From positions 11,702,563-11,766,562 of the forward strand of contig LR990048.1 in NCBI GenBank assembly GCA_905147135.1: DNA of 64,000 bases, read 5' to 3'. The notes under the pieces were generated by a model. The model did not search any database and had not been told where the DNA came from. It saw only the letters and a program-made list of their open reading frames with translations. Shown here piece by piece: positions 34,069 through 45,959 of this stretch (the stretch's first letter is position 1; each line of letters opens with the position of its first letter). The stretch is from Blastobasis lacticolella. Its lineage: Eukaryota; Arthropoda; Insecta; Lepidoptera; Blastobasidae. The position numbers and the translations under genes are program-made.

Positions 34069-37000
34069 ACGAAAAAATGATTTTCATTTGAGCTTTTCAT
34101 TGTGCTTTTTCTTAATTTTGAAGTGTTCGCTTTCGGTGTTGCCAATATAATTAAAAACAATTAAATTTTTGATGCCGAATATCAAAATTTAATATCTTGA
34201 ACAACTTGAAAATTTAAAGAACTTTGTCCAAGTTTCATTTTTTAATTATCCCAAGGGCGGATTCTTTTTCAGCACATCCCCCGGTGTCCCGAAGAAAGGT
34301 CCGTGTTTAATTGTGTTATAATCACGGCTATCTCCCGCGGCTCCACAAAAGGCTTTGTAAACATCCGGATGATATTGTGAGGACCCCGGTTAATTTTAAC
34401 AGGGTAAACAAACACCCCCATATATATTTACACGGAGCCAATGTTTAACCTGCTCCATTACTCATAATTTGAGAGCGAGCTTCGATGCTAAGCTTCTTAT
34501 CGCTTCCCTTATTTTTCGTAGCACGTAACGAGTGTGTGAAGAATTGCGAATACTGTAATTCGAGCCCTGAGTAAACAGGTAGGTACTAAGGTACTGGGCA
34601 CCTATTTTTATTTTTATTACGATCTATTTTTTTTTATTAAAATAGTATATTATTACTGACAATAATTTTTGTTTAATACATTCAAAGACACAATTCTCAA
34701 AAAAATATATTGTTTTTCATCATTTCTCACTGAATTGTAAGAGTTGCAATAAATTGCACTGGAGTCGCAAAAGGGAAATTAAAAGCCCCGCGCTGTCTAC
34801 TGAAAGCGGAACTAGACAAACTGGATCGTTGCCATGCCTTTAAACACTTAAACGCATTCTCGACAAAATGAGATTCCCTAGACCTAACAAAAGTTAATAA
34901 ACAGTAGAAACACGTTAAAACAATCCAATAAGCAAGTTTTAATTCAATTATGTAGGCAAACGTTCCCAAAGAGGAGCTGCGAGCGTGTGGCCGCTCCAAA
35001 TGGGGAAACAATTAAACGAACTTGCAATACCAGGCTGGCTCCCATTCGGATACTCCTACGCTCTATTTGAGTTACATTGCGTGTTCCGTTTGTACGCGCC
35101 CGCAATAAAATGAACTCACCCGCCGTTGTAACGTAAACAAAACGGCGCGCCATCTGAGCAATGCGCTTTGCAAGTAGCAACGGATGCACTAATGTTGTGC
35201 TACTGTTGCACAAAGCGAATCCGAAAATCGTTTTCTTTGTGCGCTGTTGCACTTAATTAAATTTCAAATGGTTAATCACGGCGCAATTGTTTACTCGTTT
35301 GCTTTTGTACAGGATGTAACTGCGCACATTAAACTGTTACGTCTGTCAAAATGGTTTGAACGCTAAATAGTGGGAGATTTAGTTTAGTATTTGTGCGATG
35401 TTCAAAAACGACGTAACATTTATTTCGGCCGACCCCGGTTTTGGGCTAAGCCACGGCCCATTTAAGAGCTTTGTACGGCCCTAGCGTAATGTGCTACACA
35501 GGTTGACGCTAAAATGCTTTGTACCTCTGAATAGGGATTTTAGGTAAATTTACAGTTAATTTCGTAAAACTAAAAAGTCCTTGATTTTAAAACGCCTAGC
35601 TTTTAGTGGCTTCGCTTGCGTGGAAAGGAGAATAAATCACTGTCTGCTCCAAAAATCAGACTAATATTATGTTTCGTTTCGAGTTACGACGCGAAGGCAA
35701 GTCACACAAGTTATGTATCCGATAGATTTCATATTAAATTTTATCTACACAAACCATCCCTATAAAGGAATATAAAATAAAATAGTTGAATTAATCCTTC
35801 GCAAGCATATAAATAACTTTGACCAAACATTCGACCAAAATAAATAAGTTACATAATCTAAATTGGAGTCAATATCCGAAATTCTCCGATGCAATTTCGT
35901 TCGGGCACACGCTGTGAACGCGTAGATATGCAAACTCATAGGGCCGGCCCCAATATTGCGTTAGGTCAGACAAATTGGGATCAGCTAGTGAATATATTAC
36001 GGGGATGCCTGCGTGGCCATCGGTTTGTTAATCGGACCCCCCGTTATTTATGATTCTTGGGGGCCCAGACCGGCCCAGACTTGTCGTGCATTTGCCGTGT
36101 TCCGGATGCTGCTGACTATTGATACCACTGCTACTGACGTCTTATCTGGCCTCCTGCAAATTTATGTTTACTTAAGATAACGGACTTGGAAATCCTTGTC
36201 CGATTCGGAGTAGGGTGACGGAATCACAAGCTCCACTGAACATAAATAGATGCTTGTCTACAAGGCAATAAAACTAGAGTTTCTTATTGTATTATCTTTC
36301 TGAAGACGTCTCGACATAACTACATATTTTGACGTGAATACATAAACGTACTTTTTTCAGAAAGGGGATGCACAATAGAAATTCGATCGACATAAATATT
36401 GTGTACTTTTACGCGACGATTTCTGTAAAAATATAATTAATAGCCAAAAAGTGAAACTACCATCGTAAAGTTCGTTTCTACGTCCTATTAAAATGATATG
36501 GGTTGTGGTGATGCGCTCATAAAATGATGAAGCAATCAAGTGTAAATCCGATTAGTCCAGTGCATAATACCATGCATTTTGGTAGCGGTCGGATCAACAG
36601 AAAAAACGTATAAAAAATTAACAGAAAAAAAAATGGTGGTCCTAAAGAGAAATGATAGCACTACATTTCAGATGACAGGTGTCAAACTTAAAACTATATA
36701 CACGCCGGGCATATAATTCATGTATTCGCAGAAACTGACGGCAGTAGCTTGATACTGTCTATCTGCATTTTTTTTTCTACAGTGACACATTTCATGGTAG
36801 GGCTGTCTCTACTAGCGATTGCTACTGAAAATAGGGCATGGATGATATACGGTTGATCGTTCCAATAGAGAAACTCATCAATACTCACATTACGAGTACA
36901 CGAACACAAGGTTGTCAAGCATAGATGGCGCTGACCGTTCCTACATCACGCTAGAGAAGAATCAACTGTCGGACCCCTGGTCTTCTAGTCACAACATCCA

Positions 37001-37500
37001 ACCAGGTGGGTAATTACCCTTTTCCACCTTCACATCTTCGTTTGCCAACATTGGCGGCTACCTTATCCCTTCACCGCCAAACGGTTTTGCAATTATTTTT
37101 AGTAAATAGGTACTAATAAAGGACCAAAGCTCATTAAACTGTTAGGCCCCAATTCCCTGTCCATATAACAGTAACGGACTAAGGATTTGGTTATATAAAT
37201 TAAACAATACAATAAAATGCAACCATCAGGGCCACCGCCTCCCTCTACTATAAAAAACCACGCAAATATGAATGCAAGTATGAACTTCATTCAACATTTA
37301 TTTTACCATCAGTTGCACTGATTTCATAAATGTTTTAAAAAGTACCTTTCCAATGCCTGTTAATGATAGCGATTGGTGCGGTGGGTGGCAACTATTAGCA
37401 TACAATACGCGTGGATTCTCTTACTTTAATTAGGCATGTGATACTAATAGTAGAACGTGCAGTAGTAAGCCTATTGTTAACGTTTTCTTTATGACTTTGC
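34069..37500. other. Mostly unique DNA, no gene seen
   Basis: About 3.4 kb without a recognisable gene or repeat. GC-richer, high-complexity blocks lie at 34300-34440 (with TGTAAACA and GTAAACAAAC, forkhead-like words), 35400-35480 and 35940-36130. The last includes a short tandem GGCCCAGACCGGCCCAGAC. Open frames at 34727-35252 on the minus strand overlap each other and show no domain. Confidence 0.4.
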
Positions 37501-37580
37501 ATCCGTACCTGTCGTACAAGTGTTAGACATGCATGGTCACTACAGCCGCGTTGACCGCACTCCTAATTAATATCCCTCTG
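37501..37580 (+). repeat. Diverged duplicated block, copy 1
   Basis: Shares with 38126-38204 the ordered words ATCCGT-CCTG, GTTAGACAT, GCCGCGT-GACCG, TAATTAAT and CCCTCTG, with spacing conserved to within about 3 bp over 80 bp. TAATTAAT is a homeodomain-type core. The copies are direct, 625 bp apart and neither is part of a recognised transposon. A duplicated regulatory element is one explanation, an unknown repeat another. Confidence 0.65.
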
Positions 37581-38125
37581 TTTTACCCTCGCTTTATTCA
37601 CGCATACTACCTTCGGAAAAGAGATTTTCCGGTGTTTGTTTACAATCCAATTACCTACGATCAATATATGGACGTTGCAAACGTGTTCATTGTAATAGCT
37701 TATTTAGGTGTATGTCTAATATTTAATTAAACCTCAACGATTTTGATAGTATTAAGGATTGAGTGGTGCGATATAATCCCTTGTTTTCCTGTGTGCCCTT
37801 GGCTGTTCCGTTGAGGGTACAGCGGAAAATGTACTGTACCGCTGTAAGCTTGGTCGTGAAACCCAACCAAATTGTGTGTCATTATGAAAAATCTTATTAA
37901 ATGTTATATGGCAAATTCATGGTCCATCTCCTAGCAGCTCCAAAGAATCTAAACCTGTGAGCATGTTTTTAAGAAAAGGAAAGGTAATCCCATCCCCATG
38001 GCCCTATAATCAACATCGGTCTCCATCTGGTCCGAACTTATTAGACTGTCGCTCTCACCAAGCTTTACTTTAATGGAGATATAGAAATACGCAAATAACA
38101 TTTGACCCCCCACTCGTCCCCCTCG
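37581..38125. other. Spacer between the duplicated blocks
   Basis: No gene or repeat recognised. It contains short inverted words (TACAGCGGAAAATGTACTGTACCGCTGTA-like, at about 37818-37846) that could fold. Confidence 0.4.
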
Positions 38126-38204
38126 ATCCGTGCCTGCCGCGCAGCACGTTAGACATCCGCGGATATTTGCCGCGTCGACCGGCTGCGTAATTAATTCCCC
38201 TCTG
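38126..38204 (+). repeat. Diverged duplicated block, copy 2
   Basis: Second copy of the 37501 block, GC-richer than the first (GCCTGCCGCGCAGC against ACCTGTCGTACAAG). Most differences between the copies are transitions of the C-to-T or G-to-A type. That would fit decay of copy 1 by CpG loss from a GC-rich ancestor. Both ends blend into unique sequence and no terminal repeats or duplications are visible. Confidence 0.65.
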
Positions 38205-38969
38205 ATAATTGCCAAATGTTTGCTACACGCGGAATCGAATTGCACCGCGGCCCGACACAGAGATCAGTTTGATGGATGATCCGGTTGCCGTCGTTTCCAA
38301 GCCACGCCGGGAGACGCGTAATGTGTGTAATGCGATATAGATAATCGTGGAGCCATTACGCGGCTTTGAGCTATGGTAATTTTGGCGTTGACAAAGTTAA
38401 ACGTTGTGTAAAATCATTCCGGTCGCGACTGTCTGTCTGAGCATGATAATCTTAACTTGCTCCTGTAGTTACGGAGTTTTGCCTGATTCGGCATTTGTTG
38501 ATTCGCAGAATTTTATCGCTTTTCTATGCTAGAGCACAAAATATTGGGCGTGTAGGAGCCAAAGAAATTGGACTAAAGTTCTTTGGTAGAATAAGGTGCT
38601 ACTCTTGTCAAAACTTTATTTTACGTGATATAGATATACCCCAAGTGAAATCTAACCCTAAACCCTAACTCCACTCAAAATACGTGGAATTAGTAGAACT
38701 ATTGGTAAAGTAAGTACCTATTTATTTTAGCACAAGTCAACCCGATGCGATTAGATGTTATTGACAGGCGCGGAGACCGCGGTCTGCAGCTTCTGATTTC
38801 CATTAGCGGATTTGTCACCAAGTTTGTTAAAATTTCATGTTGAACTTGTACCTATCAAAAGTATTTTGCCAAACATTAATCCGCTTTCCTAAGTAGTTCT
38901 TAGATTATCTCGCTGTCGCAAGAGAAACCTACGAAACGTTATTAAAAGTATTTTATTCAGAATTTCAGG
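38205..38969. other. Unique DNA, no gene seen
   Basis: GC-richer to about 38420 (ATTACGCGGC, GACGCGTAATG and several ATTA words), then AT-rich. No repeat recognised. Confidence 0.45.
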
Positions 38970-39214
38970 TACGCTTTTCCGTGGCCTAGTGGGGTCCGAT
39001 TCGTAAGCGAGAGATACTGGGTTTGAACACCAGTGCCGTCATGTACTAATTACTCTTTTATGAGTTATGTACAATAATTGAACACTAACCGATGCTCTTA
39101 CGGTGAATGAAAACGTCGTGATGAAACCTGCACACTCCACCGGATCTGAAAAATCCTGGATCATGGTCAAGGCGGACCACGTGCCCTCGTGGGCGAGATT
39201 ACAACCGGGACGCT
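38970..39214 (+). mobile_element. SINE with internal deletion, plus strand
   Basis: The tRNA-like head has an A-box-like TGGCCTAGTGG and a B box degraded to GGTTTGAACACC. The body runs TATGAGTTATGTACAATAAT and CCGATGCTCTTACGGTG to CCTGCACACTCCACC. It then lacks about 80 bp of central sequence and resumes at AATCCTGGATCATGGTCAAG. The deletion breakpoints differ from those of the 10833 copy, so the two losses look independent. The 3' end is blurred. Confidence 0.8.
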
Positions 39215-39514
39215 GAAAGTCATGACGTTATGTCGTGGCATATAAGCCGTGCAGACTGTAAGCATCGTAGGATGGCCATACGAGGGAGTGGAATTCTATG
39301 TTACAAATAATAGTAGGTATGGTGTTAATTAGCGCGAGTTCTTATTTGCTTCTATTGGTTCTTATATTAGGTTCTTATTTGGCTTTCTATTATTATAGTT
39401 CCCTATTTACTGCGCTGGCTCAGCGACCAGCGACTTAAATAATACTTGTTCAAATTTATAGGTTTTAGCTATTAGAGATATATTAGATAGGTGAATAAAT
39501 GATGAATAAACTTT
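39215..39514. other. Unique DNA, no gene seen
   Basis: Contains a near-tandem TTCTTATTTGCTTCTATTGG and TTCTTATTTGGCTTTCTATT at about 39339-39392. Nothing else recognised. Confidence 0.4.
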
Positions 39515-39590
39515 TTACTTTAGATAAATAGATAAACACTTTATTGCTCAAAAAAAAAAATAACAGCATCAATCAGTTACAGTAACAAGG
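39515..39590 (-). repeat. LINE 3' tail, minus strand
   Basis: The minus strand reads GAGCAATAAAGTGTTTATC then TATTTATC repeats. This is a polyadenylation-type signal followed by a short tandem, as in the family E tails. An A run of 11 on the plus strand lies inside it. There is no coding part. Confidence 0.45.
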
Positions 39591-42500
39591 AACACATATG
39601 AGCAAAGCCTTTACTATTATTTTCATTTACCGCAACTGAGATTGAACTTCTTTCTATATGCAAAAATCTCGCATTAAACCGAACTCGCCTACACAAAGTC
39701 CATAATACATAACAAGAGGTAGGAAGCTAGACGTCATAGGGGTTGTTAAAAATGTTCTGCATAATAGGGATTGCGGAGTCTTTAATTAAAAGTCAACGCG
39801 ACATTCTTGCTGGACAATGGCGCTGGTTCGCTGTACGGTCAATCTTTTTTTTACGTTCATTAGCGTTGGTTCAGAATGCGTGGTTGACGAAAGAGTTCAG
39901 TCCAACTTTTCCAATTTTAGGTTATATAACTTTTTATATGCCATTGGAAAAATCGTGGATTATTTTGAAAGTTATGAGAAATTTTCCGAAACAAAATCAG
40001 TTATCTAATCCCCATACATTTCATATTTTGTACCAAATTGAAGTATAAACAGGGCTCGGCTGCTTTATTTATAACGAATTATCTTACCCTTTTATAAACG
40101 AGTTTGGGAGCTGGATTTGTCAGTTAGCAGAAAATTTAAAATTTAAATTTGCCAGCGTAATGTATTCAGCGGGGAAAAATGACAAAAATTCATTTAAATA
40201 TAGATCAATCGTTAAATGGTATTAGACGCAAGTGGCGGGTATTTCCAAGCAAGCAAGTATAATCCGGTCATAACTCACTGGGGCCGGATCCCCGATGAAA
40301 CTGGGCATTTCCCGGACGTATCTCTGTGATTTATTCACTGTCTGAGCACCCTTTAAAACTATAGCGAAAGTAAGTCAATTGGCTATCCGATAACTTGGCG
40401 ATATAACTCGGTGCATTGTCATATTTTTTAGAATATTATAGTGATAGTTGCAATAATTGCTCCTCCTAGCAGACTCCTCTGCAAGGTGACAAGAGGGTAT
40501 TTTGTTTCCATTGACAAATCCTCCCAACTATCCACTTCCATTTATATAATGGCATTGCTGTATAGGCTGTTGATAGATACTGAGATAGAGCAAATAGGTA
40601 GAATAACACTTGTGAACCATTGACAATAACAACAAAAACGAGAATAACAGACAGTAGCCCAACGGAATATGCAAATAAGGAGCCATATCGGTAACTAACA
40701 GACCCTCGATTGAAACTAAATTCCTTGGTCCAGCCCGAACTAGTTTCAATTTGATCCAGCTGTGCATCCCGGTCCCGGGCAAAGTACCACCGCTTTTGAA
40801 GTTATTATACCTATTAACCAACTTGTGGAAGGAAATTTTCAGGCCAGAAAACGTAGACAACCACAGATTTCGAGTAAATACTGTCTGCTTTTAAGTTTTC
40901 CCCCTACTTATTTCAAATATAGAATTTAAGGTTTCCCTCTATTTATTTCAAATATTATATTTAAATAGTGCCTCTACCTTCCATTTCCATATTAAAAGAA
41001 TTTTGTTTCTTTAGTGTCGTTAAAAGTTGCCTATCGAGTATGAAGTGCTTACTCGTAACTGAGACCCCGCAGTTGCGGCCAAGTTTCAATAGCCCGCATC
41101 TGGCGTGTGACCGTGACAAATTACATGTAGTTCCGAACTGATTAAGCGGAATAAGCAGGAATGAGCGAGAAAAGTTTCATTTAGTCGTTTCGCGCGACGC
41201 CTATGCGAACGAATGCTCCGCGCAATACTGTTGCGAATACATTACTTCCGGAACGCAATTTGTCCCGACCCTACAATTTATGTGTGAACCCGTTTCATGC
41301 AAAGGAAGTGACGAAAAAGGGACCAAAGTTTTTGTCTCGCTAAATGGATACTTATGGGCGACAATCGTGCGAGTAACGCGAATATTTGAGAGCCACCGCA
41401 CGCAATATAGCGTAAAGAAGGCGGTGTTAGGGACGAAATGGCTCGGTGTTGCAGTGACAATGAATATGGACTGTATTTTTATTTATTGACAACCATTGTT
41501 GGTTTATATGGTGTCCTGAGAAATTATTATCTCTTATATACCTACCTAGCAATTATAAAACTCAGGAGATTGTGTGTTTGTTTGAACTTGTGTCTCTGGA
41601 AATCACGAGCCAATTTCAAAAACTTCCAAGTAACGCCAAGACTATTATCAAAGAGGCCACTCACTCGGCTACTGAAGAGTTTAACGGATAACTGTTTGGG
41701 AATTGATTGAACAGATATTCTTTTGTTACATTGCTATTAATTAGTAATTAATTACAAAACGCCGCAGAAAGTTGTACCATGAAATGAAAAACAAAACAGT
41801 CGTTTCAGTTACCACGAGCCAAATTGAAAGCGTTTCAAATGTCTTTCAATTATTTAGGGTGTGGCTTCCGTGATTTATAATCGACGAATTCTCAGTATCG
41901 CATCAACAAAAAGGAGAAAATAATTTCAAGATTAAATTTCCTGACGGCTTACTAAATTTAGAGTAGAGTCCAAAATTACTGGAGGCATTTGGCGGAATGC
42001 TCAATTTACTTAGAAGGGTCCGCAAGCCGCTTCCCGCGGTGATAACAATGCTGAGAGACAGCGTCTCCGAAAAATGTTTCCGGGCTGTACAATTTACACT
42101 GCAAAGTACCAGGTAGGAGGTACCCGCTCCGACCGAGTTGCTTCGCGAAAAAAGCTGTGATTGTTTTTTAGAAGTTAGGGTAGGTACTTGTAGATAGGTA
42201 CCTACTATTTTTTTACTGTTCTCATCTGCGTCTTTCTACAAAATATATGAAGCTAATATTACTCTACATAATATAATCTACATGGGAAAGTATTAAAGTT
42301 TGATTGTTTGTCTCTCTCAAACGGCCGAATGGGGTCGGCCGGAAAGTCGGATAACTCCCGACCAAGTTAACAATTTCTAAAAGAATATTTTAATGAAACA
42401 ACCAGCCAGTTTAAGAAAATCAGTTTAATTCAGACATATCTACGATCTAGTTACGATATCTCTCCGCAGATGTACAGAGCCACAGATTCACAGTAATGCA

Positions 42501-43109
42501 CGTCAAACAGAAACACCTCTATTTTTTTGTTAAAGGTTCTAAAGTGACCTAAAATTATTATTAAAGTAAAAAGTATCTAATAAAATAAAATTTTTTTTTC
42601 AAACGTTTGAGCTCACTGGCCTGTACATAAGTAATGGAAGCACCCACCTAATCAATACCTTTTCATACAATTAAACTTACCGAAATAAACGAGTTAACAG
42701 TTTTGTGTGCTAGCAGTAAACATCTGAATTAATTTGAATTTATCAAAACAAAACTTGTTTATACAAAATTGTTATTCTGACTGAATAATTTAATCAACTG
42801 TTTGGGTAATTCGACGAAATATTGCTTAGATCGCTTACCTAACTGAATTTCGGGTCTCGAGTTTCAAAATTGATATTGATTTGAAGCTTAGCTGCTGTTT
42901 CTGAACAGTTCCGAACTGGAAATGTAAATATTAAATAGCAATAGTTTCGTCTCTAGACATTCATTGCACATAAGTCGTAGATTATTAAGATTTTGTGCAA
43001 GACATGATTAAGACACGTCAAATAAAAAACGTGAAACGTCTACCTTGGTAGCTTTGAAACGCTCTCAAAATTGGGGTACCCACGAAATAAAATAGAAATA
43101 GAAATAGAT
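39591..43109. other. Unique DNA, no gene seen
   Basis: About 3.5 kb without a recognisable gene. It includes the short tandem at 40902-40968 and weak remnants of low-complexity repeats (for example 41558-41600, 42280-42340). The open frames are unremarkable. Confidence 0.4.
40902..40968 (+). repeat. Two-copy tandem, 33-bp unit
   Basis: CCCTACTTATTTCAAATATA (unit 1, from 40902) is followed by CCCTCTATTTATTTCAAATA (unit 2, from 40935). The second unit is diverged by small substitutions and an indel. A local duplication. Confidence 0.65.
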
Positions 43110-43139
43110 GATGGCCATGGGCCACAGCCCATGGCCATC
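43110..43139. repeat. 13-bp perfect hairpin
   Basis: GATGGCCATGGGC (43110-43122) and its exact reverse complement (43127-43139) are separated by CACA. Imperfect outer arms AAATAGAT and ATCTATTT extend the fold with a bulge. A short AAATAG tandem precedes it. Confidence 0.85.
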
Positions 43140-44139
43140 TTTTCATCTATTTTTTATGGATCGATGGTTGAAGACAAACTCAATAAATACACGCAAGAAA
43201 TACCGTCACGTGTGAGTCGAGAATTACACTGAATAGAAATGCGCGGAACCGCCACCCCACCTACCGATGCAAATTCAGGTTCAAAACAGCGAGCTTACTA
43301 TATACGCTAAACAATGACTCTAGATAATTCTAAGACGAAAAGTTCTGCATTTATTAAGGTAAGACGATACAGACCTTTTCGTTAGATCCCGTTTTCTGAT
43401 TTGGTAGTCTGCTATTTTCAAGACGTTTCACGTCAAAAACGCCGAATTGGAGTAATTTTTGGTAAGTGTAACGGGTTATATTTTATCATAATCGTAAACA
43501 TCAAACCGCCGATATTAAACCGCCATAAAAACAAGGCTGCAACCCGTTTAACTTAAAGTTATCATGGAAACCAATTGCCAACTTGTGCCAATCCCATTAC
43601 CGTATTAGGTTTTAAAGCAGCGCTTACGTGGTGTTTACAATACCTATAGCTTTCAGACACACCCTTACAAAGCCGCCTTGGAGTAACTCTTACGGCTAAC
43701 TTGCTCGTACTATGCGATCTCTGATAAACTCGACGGTAGTAAGTTCCCCCGTAGACTAGTGCCGGCTTGTTTGCAAACTTACACTTATCCTAGGACTTAA
43801 TTGAATGTTCCGGAGTCAATTTGATTCTTCGACGTTCCACTTATGTTCTCGGGATGAATAGAGCTCTCAGTTTACCGACTACGACCTAATGCACCTAATG
43901 GAATAGTGTATGCTGCTTGTAGGTGTGTAATAATTTGTCAAAAAGTAATTTGCGTGTCTAGTTTGTTTTTGTTAAAAGCAACACTTCTGTTAGTTATCTG
44001 TTAATTTGGTCGCCGGTTCTTAATTGCATGCGTTTGCGATGATTACTCCACCGACTTAATTGGTTTGTGACACGTGATGTTAAAATTAGGACAGCAAACT
44101 CGATAAAAGTATTACGAGCATATCTTGATGGATATGTAC
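43140..44139. other. Unique DNA, no gene seen
   Basis: No recognisable gene or repeat copy. Confidence 0.45.
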
Positions 44140-44435
44140 TTCATCATCGCAGCCCATAACAGCCTCTCCCACGAAAGGGGTGGTTATTGCCATAATCTCT
44201 ACGCTTCGCAGGTGAGTTGGAGATTGCTGTATTATACATATAACAATGGAAAACGCTACAGCCCATTTTCCAAACGCTGCTGCCCATTTTTCATCCTACT
44301 GAGACTTTAGGTTTTTTTTCCTCGAAAACATTAGTAGCCTTGTACGACACCCACTATTCCACGAGTGTAAGGGGTTGTTGCTATTCTACTCTGCCGGATA
44401 TCACACAGTCATGTATAATATGCTTTTAAGGCACC
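44140..44435 (+). repeat. Dispersed repeat (family D), copy 2
   Basis: CATCATCGCAGCCCATAACAG, CAGGTGAGTTGGAGATTGC and ACGAGTGTAAGGGGTTG followed by TATTCTACTCTGCC match the 9206-9450 copy block by block. CACACAG follows in both. This copy has ~50 bp more between the second and third blocks, including CAGCCCATTTTCCAAACGCTG and a near repeat of it. The perfect palindrome starts just after its end. Confidence 0.65.
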
Positions 44436-44449
44436 TTTAAAATCTACTA

Positions 44450-44503
44450 TATTCGGTCGGTTTATAGTTTATATTATAATATAAACTATAAACCGACCGA
44501 ATA
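44450..44503. repeat. 54-bp perfect palindrome
   Basis: Two 27-bp arms (44450-44476 and 44477-44503) are exact reverse complements with no spacer. The outer part of each arm holds CGGTCGG or its complement and the inner part is AT-rich. Position 44449 (A) and 44504 (C) do not pair, so the symmetry ends exactly there. No target-site duplication is evident. It may be a recent foldback insertion, a cruciform-forming element or an assembly foldback. Confidence 0.9.
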
Positions 44504-45959
44504 CAGGATAGTGTTAATAGTGAAGACACGGTATGCCGTTGTTTATGGCTCGGTGGATGCTTTTGGCAGGCTTTCAGAGCGCTAACATATTATCATTCCA
44601 TTAGCATTCAGGGGCCAAGCCAAACGTGCGTGCCTCACGCATTGCGCAATCAGCATACGCAGACACCAGCGGAAATATTGCCAGGATTGAGCGACGGATT
44701 TTCAGAGATTATTTATTAGGCGGCACTAAAAACATTATTTTTACATAATGCGGTAGCGCCCTACTGTGGAACTTACTTTTGCTTCTGACCTTGTGGACCA
44801 CCATTCGTATTTAACCATTAATTTTACATACAATATTTTCTTTAATAATCTTTTCATCCCTGTCGATGGGAATTTCCAAAAACGTTGTAGTAGCTCTATC
44901 TGCATGCAAAAATTCAACATAACCCTCCAGTGGTTACAATTATACGTCAGTCAGTTCATACATTGTGATGAACTGTGAAAAAATAACAATACCTACCTGT
45001 TCCTGCTGTCTACTGATGAACGTGACCGTATCAACTGCCTGCATTTGTACTATGTACTTTAAAAGCCATTCCCTAAGAGTAACGTTGTCACATAAGACGT
45101 GGGCCAGGCCGCGCGGTTCGGTATTCATTGTAGACTCCAGGACAACGTTAGATTTCCCCGGAGTGCCTGATCTTTGTTGCTCCATAATATTGTATAGCCA
45201 TTGTCGCTAGTCCCGCCAAACAGAAGATCGCGGTTAATCTGGACCGCGGAGTAGGGTTGCCACACAACGTTACTTTTATTGTGGATAAAAATTTAATTTA
45301 CGAAAAGATCTTGAGATTATGTTTCAGAATTGGGAAAGATACACAGCAAAATATGTTGCCTGTTCTAAAGAGAACATTTTGTGAATTACATCTTATCAGA
45401 CAATGAAATAACAGCATTCCAGTAAGTCCGTAAACCCCTCTGAGCCTCAGCTTTGCGGAATTAACAATACAAATGAGTCGTAACAGCAGACAAGACAAAT
45501 CCTCATCAAAAACAATGTATTTACATTATAAATTGCGTTCTCCATCAATCACGAATTCGTTTTCATTAATGGAAAGCAATGAGCTACAATTTTTCCAATG
45601 CGAACTGAGATCAATACGACTTCTTTTCGTTTTCCTCTTAGAGAAGATACACTTTAGATAAGACGGAGGGTTGGGACTTAGGGACGTACTCGTACCAATA
45701 GAGAGCAGCAACGCGCCCTATTCAGCAAAAGCAAAGTTGAAACAGAAGTCTAAACGTATAGGTTAGAGCTAACCTAATCTAACCTTGTAGTTCAACTTCA
45801 GTTTCAATTTGGATTTCTTAGTCAGATTAATAGCGTAGTTTAAATAAGTGATATATTTTTTACTTTGAGGTAAGTAACTAAATTTAAAGAAATAAAAAAG
45901 TATAATAAAAAACAACGTGTAAAAAACACCCTCCAGCGTGTAAAGGATCATTATCTTTC
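44504..45959. other. Unique DNA, no gene seen
   Basis: Short open frames of up to 81 codons on both strands without domains. No repeat recognised. Confidence 0.45.

Noticed and set aside
32946..34150. TTCGGTGTTGCCAAT shared at 32946 and 34134 as a MITE pair
   Set aside because: The shared word is only about 16 bp and the surroundings do not align convincingly.
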